45,030 nt of DNA from an uncultured archaeon (GTDB taxonomy: Archaea > Altiarchaeota > Altiarchaeia > IMC4 > SCGC-AAA252-I15), in the NCBI GenBank assembly GCA_902384455.1, contig CABMCB010000100.1:1-45030 (forward strand), written 5' to 3'. Shown piece by piece: positions 21,452 through 29,805 of the stretch. The position numbers were made by a program, and so were the translations under genes. The notes under the pieces were generated by a model. The model saw nothing but the letters and a program-made list of their open reading frames with translations, did not search any database and was not told the DNA's origin. Position 1 is the first letter of the stretch. Every line of letters begins with the position of its first letter.

Positions 21452-21464
21452 TCGTGCATTGGCG

Positions 21465-21605
21465 ACTTATCTACTGTCTGTTTAGTCGCCATTACCGTGT
21501 TCTAGATGAGAACGGTTGGCCGCGGTGTGCGTTTTGCCACACTGCTCTTTCGCTATTTAGTAGCGGCCCAAGCCTGAACCCAGGTCACGCTGGGGCGGGC
21601 CTTTC
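21465..21605 (+). terminator. Two hairpins between 20972-21451 and the capsid candidate
   Basis: TGGCGACT...AGTCGCCA (about 21465-21495) forms an 8-bp stem. A second structure, GGCCC...CCCAG-GTCACG-CTGGG...GGGCC followed by TTT (about 21565-21603), resembles an intrinsic terminator. Together with palindrome copy 26 they fill a ~210-base gap that holds no convincing gene, and could tune expression of the capsid candidate. Confidence 0.5.
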
Positions 21606-21616
21606 GGGTGTCAAGA

Positions 21617-21630
21617 CATTCCGTGGAATA
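21617..21630. repeat. RY palindrome copy 26
   Basis: CATTCCGTGGAATA, in the leader of the capsid candidate. Confidence 0.85.
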
Positions 21631-21664
21631 ATTCCTCGGAGCGTTCAGAAAGAATGGTGGAACT

Positions 21665-22525
21665 ATGACAATGTCAAGAGAACTGCTCATGCGCGAACCA
21701 GCGTTGGCTATGCTCATGGGTGCATTACCCCAAGGTGACCACTTTGGTCATGAACAGCCGAATCGAGTTGGGTTTGGAGACGACTATGGTTACGGTTTTG
21801 GCCTTCAGTCGGCTTTTGACCCATCAATGAATGTCGGGATGCCCGGTATGGGCTACGGCTATGGGTTTGGTTGGATACCGCAAGATGCCATGGGATACGG
21901 TTATGGTTTTGGAGCTCCTCCGGCCGGTCCGGCAGCGCCACCTCCACATCCGGCATTGATGCATCGACAAGCGATGATGCATCAACAGGCAATGGGTCAC
22001 GCTGCTATACATCCTTCACACCCTGCACATCCTCAACATGCCATTCACGCCGCGGCACGTTGGGAGATGCAGAACCCAACGAGCACAATGGCTCGTTCAG
22101 CATTGTTGGACCCCAACCGTGATTCGACGGTGAAGGTGGAGCGTTACAGCTTCTCTTTCTCTCCTCCGACGAATCTCGTACTTGGTACGGCCAGCAACAT
22201 CCCAACGTTCACGCAACAGCCCTCGACGACCATCAAGGGGCAACGTGTTGTGATGAATGCCCCCGTTCCAGGGTTCATCCTCATCTCTACGTTGCAGATT
22301 GCAAACGTCAATGTGCTTGTCGGTGGTACGGAAGACGCCTTCACGTACAGTGCCGGGGCGCAGGGCGTTATGTTGGACCTGCCCCGTCTCGACCCGCAAA
22401 ACCGCGCAACGTCAGCCGGTGCGTACACGGGCGTGTTGCCTCCCGGTTACACGTCAGGTGCTAGTTATCAGTTCATCGTTACCCTTCAAGGTCCGGCGAC
22501 ACTTGCCGGTGGTTACGGTCAGTAG
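21665..22525 (+). CDS. Candidate major capsid/virion protein
   Basis: The 286-residue protein has two parts. Residues ~40-95 carry repeated GYGYGFG units, then a His/Ala/Pro-rich linker. Residues ~135-286 are beta-rich (VERYSFSFSPPTNLVLG, QRVVMNAPVPGFILISTLQI, FTYSAGAQGVMLDLPRL, YQFIVTLQGPATL), with strand spacing compatible with a single jelly roll. Position in the late operon and a dedicated leader favour a major structural protein. I cannot match it to a known capsid family, so a jelly-roll capsid is inference. Confidence 0.5.
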   Translation: MTMSRELLMREPALAMLMGALPQGDHFGHEQPNRVGFGDDYGYGFGLQSAFDPSMNVGMPGMGYGYGFGWIPQDAMGYGYGFGAPPAGPAAPPPHPALMHRQAMMHQQAMGHAAIHPSHPAHPQHAIHAAARWEMQNPTSTMARSALLDPNRDSTVKVERYSFSFSPPTNLVLGTASNIPTFTQQPSTTIKGQRVVMNAPVPGFILISTLQIANVNVLVGGTEDAFTYSAGAQGVMLDLPRLDPQNRATSAGAYTGVLPPGYTSGASYQFIVTLQGPATLAGGYGQ

Positions 22526-22550
22526 GCCACACTTGAAGGACTAACGGCCA

Positions 22551-23102
22551 ATGAATATTGCTTTTGCTCTTCCGCCGCTCCTCGTGGACCCAGGTTCAAG
22601 TGAGGGGCAACGTGCGCGAGAGTGCATTAGAAAGTGTGCATTGGAAGTAGGTCGTGCAAAGATGCGCCCGCAAGGCGTAGTGTTTGGTATTGATGACGCG
22701 TTCCACCCGCGAGCATCGAAGACAGCCAACGCTATTGCCCTACGGGCGCTTCTCGACTGTTTGATTAACTTAGACGTTATTATCTTACGAGCTTATCCGA
22801 ACACGCCTAAGCTTTATGAATCGGGTGTATTCTACAAGTTGATGCCCTCTGAGGCTCCTTGGGATACTACTCCGATAATGTTTCGAAGGGGTTTTACTGA
22901 CTGCAAAAGTCTTGTTGCCGCTCGTATCGCTGAATTGATTATTGCTGGCAAAGTGGCGATGCCTGTGTTTCGCAACATCAAAGATGGTTGGGGGACCATG
23001 TTTCATATTCTCATATTGCACGGTAACGGGCAATGGGAATGTCCTAGTAGCATTCTTGGTATGCATGCCGCCCAAGAAGTGCCGTATTATTCCATGGCAT
23101 AA
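22551..23102 (+). CDS. Transglutaminase-like/cysteine-protease-fold protein
   Basis: In the 183-residue product the segment RAYPNTPKLYESGVFYK, then RRGFTDCKSLVAARIAELII and MFHILILHGNG-x4-CPSSILGM, follows the phage transglutaminase-like pattern: a catalytic Cys in 'GxxDCxxLAxxRxAEL' and a His in 'xHIxV'. Similar proteins accompany structural genes of tailless phages. It may process or crosslink virion proteins. The stop codon lies in degenerate palindrome copy 27. Confidence 0.7.
   Translation: MNIAFALPPLLVDPGSSEGQRARECIRKCALEVGRAKMRPQGVVFGIDDAFHPRASKTANAIALRALLDCLINLDVIILRAYPNTPKLYESGVFYKLMPSEAPWDTTPIMFRRGFTDCKSLVAARIAELIIAGKVAMPVFRNIKDGWGTMFHILILHGNGQWECPSSILGMHAAQEVPYYSMA
23088..23101. 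repeat. RY palindrome copy 27 (degenerate)
   Basis: TATTCCATGGCATA; contains the stop of 22551-23102. Confidence 0.65.
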
Positions 23103-23118
23103 TGAAAGGTAGCACACA

Positions 23119-23448
23119 ATGGCCGTAACAGTTATTCAGAATTCATGTGTCGCGGGAGCAATGGGCGGTCTAATGTCAGGCCGTTTCGTCGGTTCGTTCA
23201 CAGCAACTGATTACGCAGCACTTGCTAACGCAGCGCGGGCAATTGCTGACGAATTCATCACTGAAAACACTGCAAGTGGCGCTGCAATTGCCGATGCCGA
23301 CAATGCTAACGTTGGAGCTCTTGTACAATCAGTAGCTCATGCGAGCATTGTCAATTCAGGAGCTACTAGCATAACAGCTACTGACTATCCCTCTTACGGT
23401 AAGCAGATATACGCCGCAAGCAAACAAGCGCTTACCAAGCTCATCTAA
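23119..23448 (+). CDS. Small Ala-rich structural candidate
   Basis: This 109-residue protein is rich in Ala, Ser and Thr, with helices (YAALANAARAIADEFI, YGKQIYAASKQALTKLI) and a Gly-rich start. It follows AAAGGTAGCACACA. Composition and place suggest a virion component; no family is recognised. Confidence 0.5.
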   Translation: MAVTVIQNSCVAGAMGGLMSGRFVGSFTATDYAALANAARAIADEFITENTASGAAIADADNANVGALVQSVAHASIVNSGATSITATDYPSYGKQIYAASKQALTKLI

Positions 23449-23450
23449 CC

Positions 23451-23909
23451 ATGGCGCCATTACTGTGGGCACTTGGTGGGGCTCTTGTGATGCACTTAGT
23501 GAATCGCAAGAGTCAAGTACACCCATCGACCTCCAGTTTATTAGCTAAGCCCCCCGTACCTCCACAAGCCGCACAGATAACGCCTGCTCGTGCGGCTGTT
23601 CATGGCGAGTTGATGTCTAATTGCATTGACCCGCAAAAACTGGTACGGGGTGCTGCGCTATTTGGACATGAGGGGTTAGAACATCATGCTCAGGCACTTC
23701 TACAGAAGGCTCAGATGATTCACGACATGATGCACGGTGCTCAAAGTATCGTGGAACGTTGTCGTGCTGGTGACCAACATGCTATGGCGCTTGCTAAGGG
23801 CATTGGCGAACAAGCACGGGCTGGTAACAAGCGGGCACAAGTTTCGTCACTCTTCATTGAGGAGTATTCGAAAGCTCATCCTGCTGAACCTGCCAAAGTG
23901 GCTGCCTAA
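23451..23909 (+). CDS. Membrane-anchored helical protein
   Basis: The 152-residue product begins with one hydrophobic segment (APLLWALGGALVMHLV) and continues with helices (KLVRGAALFGHEGLEHHAQA) that resemble the A-L-F...G...A repeat seen in 25679-26197, 26517-27164 and 38295-39794. It starts two bases after the upstream stop. Probably virion-membrane associated. Confidence 0.5.
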   Translation: MAPLLWALGGALVMHLVNRKSQVHPSTSSLLAKPPVPPQAAQITPARAAVHGELMSNCIDPQKLVRGAALFGHEGLEHHAQALLQKAQMIHDMMHGAQSIVERCRAGDQHAMALAKGIGEQARAGNKRAQVSSLFIEEYSKAHPAEPAKVAA

Positions 23910-23938
23910 ATGATACAAGATACCAATACGAGGATACC

Positions 23939-24964
23939 ATGGCAAAAACGATATTCTGTGGAATACTTTCAGCTTTCTTAGTTTTAGCTTCATGCTCACC
24001 TACTTACAATACGACGAACGAGTTTATCACTGAATCAGACGCTGGTGACGGAGATACAATGTCCAATCTAACACGTTCGTTCTTATCAGTTATGACGACT
24101 AGCCAAAACAGACTTGGTTCGTTTGCTGGCGATAAGGTACCAAGTTTACAGATAGATGACTTGGTACCTGGTGAATACACGCTTGAGTTTCAGGTTGTTG
24201 AACCGCCTGTAGACCCTGAAGACTTTGCACTCTATGCATATATCTCGTGGAAAGTTGACGGCCAACAGATAGAACGTATCATCAATGTGTTTTCAGGGGC
24301 GGTCATTAGTGGAGTTGCGGGGGCCGTTGATGTAAAGTTACAGGACCAATCAGGTCGTGGCACTGTAACCAACTTCCTACCAAACGCAAGTGTAGTGCAT
24401 GGTAGTGCAATCATAACCTTTGCTGCACCTGTTACATTATCACAGGGTCAGATTATTATCTTTCCACCCTCGCTGTCTACTCCTTTTCAACAGACCTACA
24501 CAGTTGCATTAGGTGTTACTAACAGCGTGACCGTACAGATAACACAAGCTTATGCTGGCGGCACAAGCGGCCTTGTCAATTCTTTTTCAATTGCTACTTA
24601 CAAGGTTGCGGCCGCCCTTTCTAAGGGCACTCGCCCAACTATTATGCAGCCTCCAACGCTGCTAACTCAAACTATCGCTCTCATTTTGGTTGCTGGTGCA
24701 CCCCAATCTATTCCAATTCCTCAAGATGCAGGGGTTATATCGGTACTAGTTACAGTCATAGCTGGCGCTGGACCTCAAACCGAATCACTTAATGGTTGGG
24801 TTGACTTCCTAGATAAAGCGGGAAGTTTAGTGCTTGGTAACTTCGTGCCTAATTACTTTTCTGGTTGGTTTCCTGTGCCCGTTGGTGCTTTCACAATGAG
24901 GCTCCACAATGAAAGTACGACGGCTACATTGAGTTACGGGATTCAATGGGGCATTGAAGGATAA
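23939..24964 (+). CDS. Beta-rich lipoprotein with a second in-frame start
   Basis: The full 341-residue form begins MAKTIFCGILSAFLVLASC, a lipoprotein signal (LASC), behind GAGGATACC. A second in-frame ATG at 24059 (Met41) is preceded by GGAGATACA, an equally good ribosome site, and would give a 301-residue form without the signal. The rest is beta-rich, with two similar halves of strands and no membrane segment. It could be a spike or capsid-surface protein made in exported and cytoplasmic forms. Palindrome copy 28 lies inside the signal-peptide codons. Confidence 0.6.
   Translation: MAKTIFCGILSAFLVLASCSPTYNTTNEFITESDAGDGDTMSNLTRSFLSVMTTSQNRLGSFAGDKVPSLQIDDLVPGEYTLEFQVVEPPVDPEDFALYAYISWKVDGQQIERIINVFSGAVISGVAGAVDVKLQDQSGRGTVTNFLPNASVVHGSAIITFAAPVTLSQGQIIIFPPSLSTPFQQTYTVALGVTNSVTVQITQAYAGGTSGLVNSFSIATYKVAAALSKGTRPTIMQPPTLLTQTIALILVAGAPQSIPIPQDAGVISVLVTVIAGAGPQTESLNGWVDFLDKAGSLVLGNFVPNYFSGWFPVPVGAFTMRLHNESTTATLSYGIQWGIEG
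23952..23965. repeat. RY palindrome copy 28
   Basis: TATTCTGTGGAATA, inside the signal-peptide codons of 23939-24964. Confidence 0.9.
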
Positions 24965-24971
24965 AGATACC

Positions 24972-25505
24972 ATGACATCTGTTGCACAAGCTAAGTCTGA
25001 GACCATTGAGTTCCCTTGTGAAGAGTGGATTGCTACACGAACTCCACAAGGTGAGCTCATAGGAATCAATCCAGTACCAGGCAGCTGGACAATGATTAGC
25101 GGTGAGGACCGCCGACGGTTTGCTGAACGACAGATGAACGTCAAAGCCTTCTTTGCCTGCCCACGGTGCAATCAAGTAGGATTCATTCCTGAAGGTTTCA
25201 AGCCTCCTGTTACGTTAGGTGACACACGTCCGCTCGGTGAATTACATTGTCGTAAGTGTGGGTTTTACTGCAATGTCATTCTCAAAGATTGGGACAAGCG
25301 AATACTTTACTGTGCATGTTATGAAACGCGACAGGGGGACAGTCTAGAGCCGCATAAAGAATACCTTCACGCAGAAAACGAGCTAGAAGCTAAGGGATTT
25401 TTTTGGTCACAACACGGCCGTGAGGTCACGAATCTTGTTGGAATAGCTCCTGCCATTGGCTTCTTCATGGAAAAACCGGGGGATGATAGGATTCTACTCG
25501 TATGA
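24972..25505 (+). CDS. Zinc-ribbon hypothetical protein
   Basis: From MTSVAQAKSETIEF the 177-residue product has CPRCNQ near residue 59 and CRKCGFYC near residue 89, a four-Cys zinc ribbon, then a second CAC. The upstream frame start is a shadow of the previous gene. Function is unknown. Confidence 0.6.
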   Translation: MTSVAQAKSETIEFPCEEWIATRTPQGELIGINPVPGSWTMISGEDRRRFAERQMNVKAFFACPRCNQVGFIPEGFKPPVTLGDTRPLGELHCRKCGFYCNVILKDWDKRILYCACYETRQGDSLEPHKEYLHAENELEAKGFFWSQHGREVTNLVGIAPAIGFFMEKPGDDRILLV

Positions 25506-25678
25506 TAGTCAAACGAAGAAGGCGACGGCGAAAACCATACGCGACTAAAGGAAAGTCTTTAGTTGCTGGATTGATTCGTACCCTTGAGCAACAAGACCTG
25601 AATCAACAAGTAGAAAAGGTCGCAGACCATTTTGGGATGAGTAAGAGTGAAGTGCTCACTCAGATACTAGGACGATAA
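25502..25678 (+). CDS. 58-residue Arg-rich HTH-like protein
   Basis: The frame opens MIVKRRRRRRKPYATKGKS and ends with EKVADHFGMSKSEVLTQILG, which looks like a helix-turn-helix or ribbon-helix-helix end. ATGA joins it to the upstream gene and TAAATG to the next. It probably binds nucleic acid; it may be a late regulator or a packaged DNA-binding protein. Confidence 0.6.
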   Translation: MIVKRRRRRRKPYATKGKSLVAGLIRTLEQQDLNQQVEKVADHFGMSKSEVLTQILGR

Positions 25679-26197
25679 ATGATAGACCCATTGAGTTTAC
25701 TGATGATTGGTGGCGGTATTCTCGCGTGGCGCGAGATGAATCGCAAAGATTATGGCATTCTCACCCCGTCACGGGATGAACGTTACCGTAATGCCATGGA
25801 ATATTGTCATCAACCTGAACTACTCATGCAAGAAGCAAAGCTTTTTGACGAGTTTGGGTTGAAAGCGCAAGCTGCAATGCTCAAGCGGCGCGCAGAATGG
25901 CGTGGACGTTCTGCTGAAGAGAAGCAAGCTCATGAAGAAGTCTACCAAAAGGCTCTTCATAGCTCAAAGATACCCGCTATCTTAGCGGTTGCAGACGCAT
26001 TCGAAGGGTGGACTGCGACTAAGAAAGCGTCGAACTTACGCGAACACGTTCGTGTTTTGCAAGAAGCATCATTACAAGAAGCGGCCCAGAATGCTGCCGA
26101 AGCTGCCAAAAAGGGCAATGGTGCAGGAAAAGTTCCGGTCGAACCTTTCACTGGAGTTATTGATATACCACCAACAGTAGGAGATGATGATACATGA
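25679..26197 (+). CDS. Membrane-anchored helical-repeat protein
   Basis: One N-terminal membrane segment (LSLLMIGGGILAW) is followed by two helical units (LLMQEAKLFDEFGLKAQAAM and YQKALHSSKIPAILAVADAF) that resemble TPR-like repeats found in four other right-arm proteins. An Ala/Lys-rich tail ends in acidic residues. Probably a virion or membrane-complex component. Confidence 0.55.
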   Translation: MIDPLSLLMIGGGILAWREMNRKDYGILTPSRDERYRNAMEYCHQPELLMQEAKLFDEFGLKAQAAMLKRRAEWRGRSAEEKQAHEEVYQKALHSSKIPAILAVADAFEGWTATKKASNLREHVRVLQEASLQEAAQNAAEAAKKGNGAGKVPVEPFTGVIDIPPTVGDDDT

Positions 26198-26460
26198 CAC
26201 AATCCACACCGACAGCAAGTGAAACGTCTGGACAAGTCGTTCCGACTCAGTTCAAAGCCATACTAGCGCTAACCATTCAAAAAGGGGATGACGCTGGACT
26301 TTTGGCATTCCTTCGCGGTTATGCCCTTGGCGTTAGCGCTGATGAGTTCATTGGTGCAATGAATACGCCGGGACAACGGGTAGAGTTTCTTGCCGCAATA
26401 GCAAAGACTTATCCTGAAGATTGGAAAGCGACGGTCGAAAGACTCGAAAAAGAGGGTTGA
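26194..26460 (+). CDS. Small helical protein
   Basis: This 88-residue protein starts at an ATGA overlap. It is soluble and helical (FKAILALTIQKGDDAGLLAF, EFLAAIAKTYPEDWKATVE) without a recognised domain. Position suggests a virion-assembly role. Confidence 0.5.
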   Translation: MTQSTPTASETSGQVVPTQFKAILALTIQKGDDAGLLAFLRGYALGVSADEFIGAMNTPGQRVEFLAAIAKTYPEDWKATVERLEKEG

Positions 26461-26477
26461 CCGTCGCTCGGGCACTT

Positions 26478-26491
26478 TATTCCACGGAATA
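26478..26491. repeat. RY palindrome copy 29
   Basis: TATTCCACGGAATA, intergenic. Confidence 0.9.
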
Positions 26492-26516
26492 GAGTGCCTC
26501 ATGGGGCAGCCAAACC

Positions 26517-27164
26517 ATGCTCAATGCTCAACAAGTAGAAGCAATCTTTCGAAAGGCAATGACTTCTAAGAAAGTAGGAGCCATTCTTGAGGTTGCACGT
26601 GCTCTTGAAGCAATGCGGGTCTTCGATAAGGCCTTTTATCTCTACAATCGAGCCTATGAACTAGGCTTTGCTGTAGGCGCAATGGCGCGTGGTACGGCCA
26701 TCAAAGACACGAATGGCGCAGTTATTCCGCCAGGACGTTATTGGCAAGATATCATTGGCGACCCTGCTAAGAAAGCGTGGAGTGATTGGGTCGTAAATAA
26801 GCCTGAAGTGCACGTTGAAACCACTGAAGACCATACTGATGAGAATCGGTTATTCGTTATCTTTACTATTCCTGCAACCGCAAACAACTATGGTTTGCCT
26901 GGAGTGTTCTTTCCGACCAAAGTGTTAGGGTTTCCAACAATTGCAAGTGCAAACGTTACGGGTTCACAGGATACAGTGCAACGTCCTGACCCAGTTACCA
27001 GTGCAGACGTCTTAGCACAGATGGCTAAGGCTGCTGGTCAAACAACGAAGTCATTTGGTGAAGGATTAGGCCTTACACCAACTAAACTCGCACTGATAGG
27101 CGGCGCAGCATTAGCTATCGTCGTTCTACTCAGTCGAATTGCGATGCCGATACCACGGATATAA
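26517..27164 (+). CDS. Helical-repeat protein with C-terminal membrane anchor
   Basis: The N-terminal helices (FRKAMTSKKVGAILEVARAL, then FDKAFYLYNRAYELG) match the repeat in 38295-39794. A beta-containing middle (RLFVIFTIPATANNYGLPG) and a C-terminal membrane helix (KLALIGGAALAIVVLLSRIA) follow. It is preceded by palindrome copy 29. Possibly part of a membrane complex of the virion. Confidence 0.55.
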   Translation: MLNAQQVEAIFRKAMTSKKVGAILEVARALEAMRVFDKAFYLYNRAYELGFAVGAMARGTAIKDTNGAVIPPGRYWQDIIGDPAKKAWSDWVVNKPEVHVETTEDHTDENRLFVIFTIPATANNYGLPGVFFPTKVLGFPTIASANVTGSQDTVQRPDPVTSADVLAQMAKAAGQTTKSFGEGLGLTPTKLALIGGAALAIVVLLSRIAMPIPRI

Positions 27165-27165
27165 C

Positions 27166-27179
27166 TATTCCACAGAATA
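27166..27179. repeat. RY palindrome copy 30
   Basis: TATTCCACAGAATA, intergenic, five bases before the ATG of 27185-28099. Confidence 0.9.
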
Positions 27180-27184
27180 ATGAT

Positions 27185-28099
27185 ATGGCTACCAAACGAC
27201 GTCAAACAGTAGACCAATGGGTTCAATCAGTCACTGGTGAAGTGATTGATGGCAAAGGTTGTTCAGCAATTGCACTATTGCACTTGAAAGGTGTTGGAGG
27301 CGCTACCGAAGAAGTCACAACGAAGCCACTTGAAGGAACTGTCAACGCAAGTGAATTAGCTGACCATCTTATTGGTCGTGCCGAAGGATTCAGTCAAGAC
27401 CTTGCTGGCATTCAAACCTTCAAACTCATTGCCTTCTATGGAAGCAATGAAGCTCACAATCCGTTCCATTTCACAACATCAGACGGAACGGTAATGTCTC
27501 GGTCTGAGACCATGATGTCTGCCCACGAACCCACACCAACGGGACTCTTAGGGCAGATGATGAAACACAATGAAGCTATAATGGTTCAAAACAGCCAATT
27601 AGTCACTGCTAACATGACAATGGCTAACAGCTTCATGTCTATGTGTTTCGGACCGCAAGGCGTTGTCCAACAGTCTATCCAAGCGCAACTTGAAGCCGTT
27701 TCGGTAGTCAAAGATGCCATGCTTGACATGGCTAAAGAACGTAAAGGTCTTATCATTGAAGAGGCGAAAGCTGCGCAAGACTTACAGATGCGCAAAGCCG
27801 TCATTGATATGGTTCCACAGCTCACCAATCGACTCACTGGCCGTGAAATATTCGACGAAAAGTCTAACGACGCAAAGATAGTTGAAGCACTTGCCATGAA
27901 AGTGACCCCTGAAGACCTTCAACTCTTAGTAGGTCTCGGCAAACTTACTAAAGAACAGGCTCTTATTCTCTCTGCCCGCTTCACTACCATTGTCGAAGAA
28001 AAAAAGAAGGAAGCGGAAGCCCTCACTAAGGTTCCTAGTGAGGAAAGTCAACCTAAAACAACAGCTCTTGCTACAGCGAAAGGTAATGGTGGTTTATGA
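27185..28099 (+). CDS. Hypothetical virion/assembly protein
   Basis: This 304-residue protein has a small alpha/beta N-terminal domain (~1-115), a Met-rich middle (MMKHNEAIMVQNSQLVTANM) and a long helical, charged C-terminus with coiled-coil character. No P-loop is present. It starts just after palindrome copy 30. I do not recognise a family; neighbours point to a structural or assembly role. Confidence 0.5.
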   Translation: MATKRRQTVDQWVQSVTGEVIDGKGCSAIALLHLKGVGGATEEVTTKPLEGTVNASELADHLIGRAEGFSQDLAGIQTFKLIAFYGSNEAHNPFHFTTSDGTVMSRSETMMSAHEPTPTGLLGQMMKHNEAIMVQNSQLVTANMTMANSFMSMCFGPQGVVQQSIQAQLEAVSVVKDAMLDMAKERKGLIIEEAKAAQDLQMRKAVIDMVPQLTNRLTGREIFDEKSNDAKIVEALAMKVTPEDLQLLVGLGKLTKEQALILSARFTTIVEEKKKEAEALTKVPSEESQPKTTALATAKGNGGL

Positions 28100-28947
28100 A
28101 TCCAATGACAGTTGCGGCAGGAGTTGCGGCTGCCGGTCTTGGTTATCTTGGTTACAAGAAGTTCGGCAAACCAACGGCGGCCAGTTATCAATCAATGAAC
28201 GTTGTAGGGCCAGGGGGTGTGCCTATCAAAGTAGCAACACCAGTTCCAAATACAGTCACACAAGCTCAAATGACTGGAATTCCCGCTGCGATGTTGACAC
28301 AAGGAAGCTTTTTTCCTGTTCCAACAACAGTTCCTGGTGTTGGAGTGACTTACGCTCCGCCAGGGACAATCAATGTATTACCCAATGGCGACGTTCATCA
28401 ACCGGCGCCCATTGTAATTAGTCCTGGCGGCGCTTCAAGTGTTGCTATTGGTTCCGTCAAGGATGTTCAACATGCCTTGAACACATTAGGTTTCTGTAAG
28501 CCTGCTTTAGTTGAAGATGGCAAATTGGGTCCAATGACCCTCAATTGCATCAAAGCCTTTCAAAGTGCAAACAAGTTGGTTGTAGACGGCAATGCCGGTC
28601 CTGCTACTAAAGCTGCACTTTCTGCCGCACTAACCAATATGGCTGGCGGGTGGAGTCAATCAGGTGCTACGGCACAGCAAAGCACACCTAGAACAGGTGT
28701 TGCTACTACTCCAGCTGGTGTTACTGTTGACACAACAGCTGCATTGAAGATGACAGCTGTACAGGTTCAACACTCTCTAAATATTCTTGGAACGACTCCA
28801 GCCCTAGTAGAAGATGGCAAAGTCGGTCCTAGAAGCGTTGCAGCTATCAAGAGCTTTCAAACTGCTCATGGTCTCATTCCTGACGGCGTTGCAGGACCTA
28901 AAACGAAGACAGCAATCTATCTTGCAACCATAAACGCAACTCACTAA
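28096..28947 (+). CDS. Protein with two peptidoglycan-binding domains
   Basis: An N-terminal Gly/Ala-rich hydrophobic segment is followed by two PG_binding_1 repeats: VQHALNTLGF...LVEDGKLGPMT...IKAFQ (about 116-176) and VQHSLNILGT...LVEDGKVGPRS...IKSFQ (about 223-280). The D-G-x-x-GP core is present in both. It would anchor a virion component to the host cell wall. An ATGA overlap couples it to the previous gene. Confidence 0.85.
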   Translation: MNPMTVAAGVAAAGLGYLGYKKFGKPTAASYQSMNVVGPGGVPIKVATPVPNTVTQAQMTGIPAAMLTQGSFFPVPTTVPGVGVTYAPPGTINVLPNGDVHQPAPIVISPGGASSVAIGSVKDVQHALNTLGFCKPALVEDGKLGPMTLNCIKAFQSANKLVVDGNAGPATKAALSAALTNMAGGWSQSGATAQQSTPRTGVATTPAGVTVDTTAALKMTAVQVQHSLNILGTTPALVEDGKVGPRSVAAIKSFQTAHGLIPDGVAGPKTKTAIYLATINATH

Positions 28948-28951
28948 CTAA

Positions 28952-28965
28952 TATTCCACGGAATA
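28952..28965. repeat. RY palindrome copy 31
   Basis: TATTCCACGGAATA, intergenic. Confidence 0.9.
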
Positions 28966-28976
28966 GGAGAAGGGCA

Positions 28977-29237
28977 ATGGCATCAAAGAAAAGGCGTAAG
29001 AAGGTTGCAAAGAAGGCTGCAAAGAAAGTCAAGCGCCGAAGAAGTGCAACCGCCCGAGTGTCAAAGCATTCACTTGGGACCGAACTTGGCCTTCTTCAAA
29101 AGATTGAGAAGAAGGTAACGCGCATCGACCGTACAGTGAACGCTGGCTTTCATCTAAAGAGGAAAGCTAAGAAAGCTGCACGGCGCCGTGGAATTGAGGC
29201 AGACTGGGAAGCTGCTGAACGCCACGGTATCGAGTAA
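28977..29237 (+). CDS. Small histone-like basic protein
   Basis: The 86-residue product is dominated by Lys/Arg at its N-terminus (KKRRKKVAKKAAKKVKRRR) with a short helix in the middle. It is the first of five tiny basic or acidic proteins in a row and likely condenses packaged DNA. It follows palindrome copy 31. Confidence 0.65.
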   Translation: MASKKRRKKVAKKAAKKVKRRRSATARVSKHSLGTELGLLQKIEKKVTRIDRTVNAGFHLKRKAKKAARRRGIEADWEAAERHGIE

Positions 29238-29268
29238 AGTTTATCAAGTTACTATCTCGGAGGAAGCA

Positions 29269-29403
29269 ATGGCTCAGACAGAACAGGAAACCAAAGAACA
29301 ACAACCCACCAATGACAAGGTGGACCAAACTAGTGCCGACAGGGCAGCAGAACTTGACGAAACATTCAGGCAAGCTGCGCGGGATGGCACTCTTTACGAA
29401 TGA
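29269..29403 (+). CDS. Small acidic protein
   Basis: From MAQTEQETKEQQ, preceded by CGGAGGAAGCA, the product has 44 residues and is acidic and disordered. Among basic neighbours it may act as a charge partner or chaperone. Function is unknown. Confidence 0.55.
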   Translation: MAQTEQETKEQQPTNDKVDQTSADRAAELDETFRQAARDGTLYE

Positions 29404-29415
29404 TTGGAGAAACCA

Positions 29416-29559
29416 ATGGCAACACGCAAAAAGGGTACTCACCACAAGAAGACTGGCAAGAAGACACGACGCAAGAAGGCCGTTCACCACACGGGCTCTG
29501 TGAAGACACAGATTGACCACGTCATCAAGAGCCTACAGGTCATCAAAAAGCACTGCTAG
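29416..29559 (+). CDS. 47-residue basic protein
   Basis: The frame reads MATRKKGTHHKKTGKKTRRK and ends in a short helix. Strong positive charge and position between other basic genes suggest DNA condensation in the particle. GATTGGAGAAACCA precedes the ATG. Confidence 0.6.
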   Translation: MATRKKGTHHKKTGKKTRRKKAVHHTGSVKTQIDHVIKSLQVIKKHC

Positions 29560-29563
29560 TACA

Positions 29564-29791
29564 ATGGCGAGAAAGCGCTCCAAGAAGCGCTGGATACAAC
29601 GAGCCCTTCATAAACACAAGAAGGGCGCGTTGCACCGCCAGCTTGGTATCCCCGAAGGGGAGACGATTCCTATATCTCTCCTCCGGGATGCCTCCAAAGA
29701 ACCGGGTTTGCTTGGACAACGAGCCCGGTTCGCGTTGAACGTCCGTAAGATTCGTGGTTCTGCAACCACTCCTAAGCGTCGTAAGCATTAG
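29564..29791 (+). CDS. Small basic protein of a widespread phage family
   Basis: The 75-residue product contains KKGALHRQLGIPEGETIPIS, then LLGQRARFALNVRKI. The pattern 'KGALHRxLGIPEGxxIPxxLLxxA...LGxRARxAxxLRK' is one I associate with small proteins in many phage and virus genomes; its function is not established. Hairpin element K encodes the last residues before the stop. Confidence 0.7.
   Translation: MARKRSKKRWIQRALHKHKKGALHRQLGIPEGETIPISLLRDASKEPGLLGQRARFALNVRKIRGSATTPKRRKH
29755..29780 (+). repeat. CNNC hairpin element K
   Basis: TGGTT-CTGC-AACCA followed by CTCCTAAGCGTC, in the last codons of 29564-29791. Confidence 0.75.
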
Positions 29792-29805
29792 AAAAGGTGT
29801 GAGTC

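Noticed and set aside
21454..21738. Open frame upstream of the capsid candidate
   Set aside because: It runs through two hairpins and a palindrome, has no ribosome site, and overlaps 21665-22525 in another frame.
25790..25803. AATGCCATGGAATA as another palindrome copy
   Set aside because: The left half is altered at a core position; it is probably chance and is not counted.
27185..28099. Packaging ATPase
   Set aside because: No Walker A or B motif; the product is helical with a Met-rich middle.
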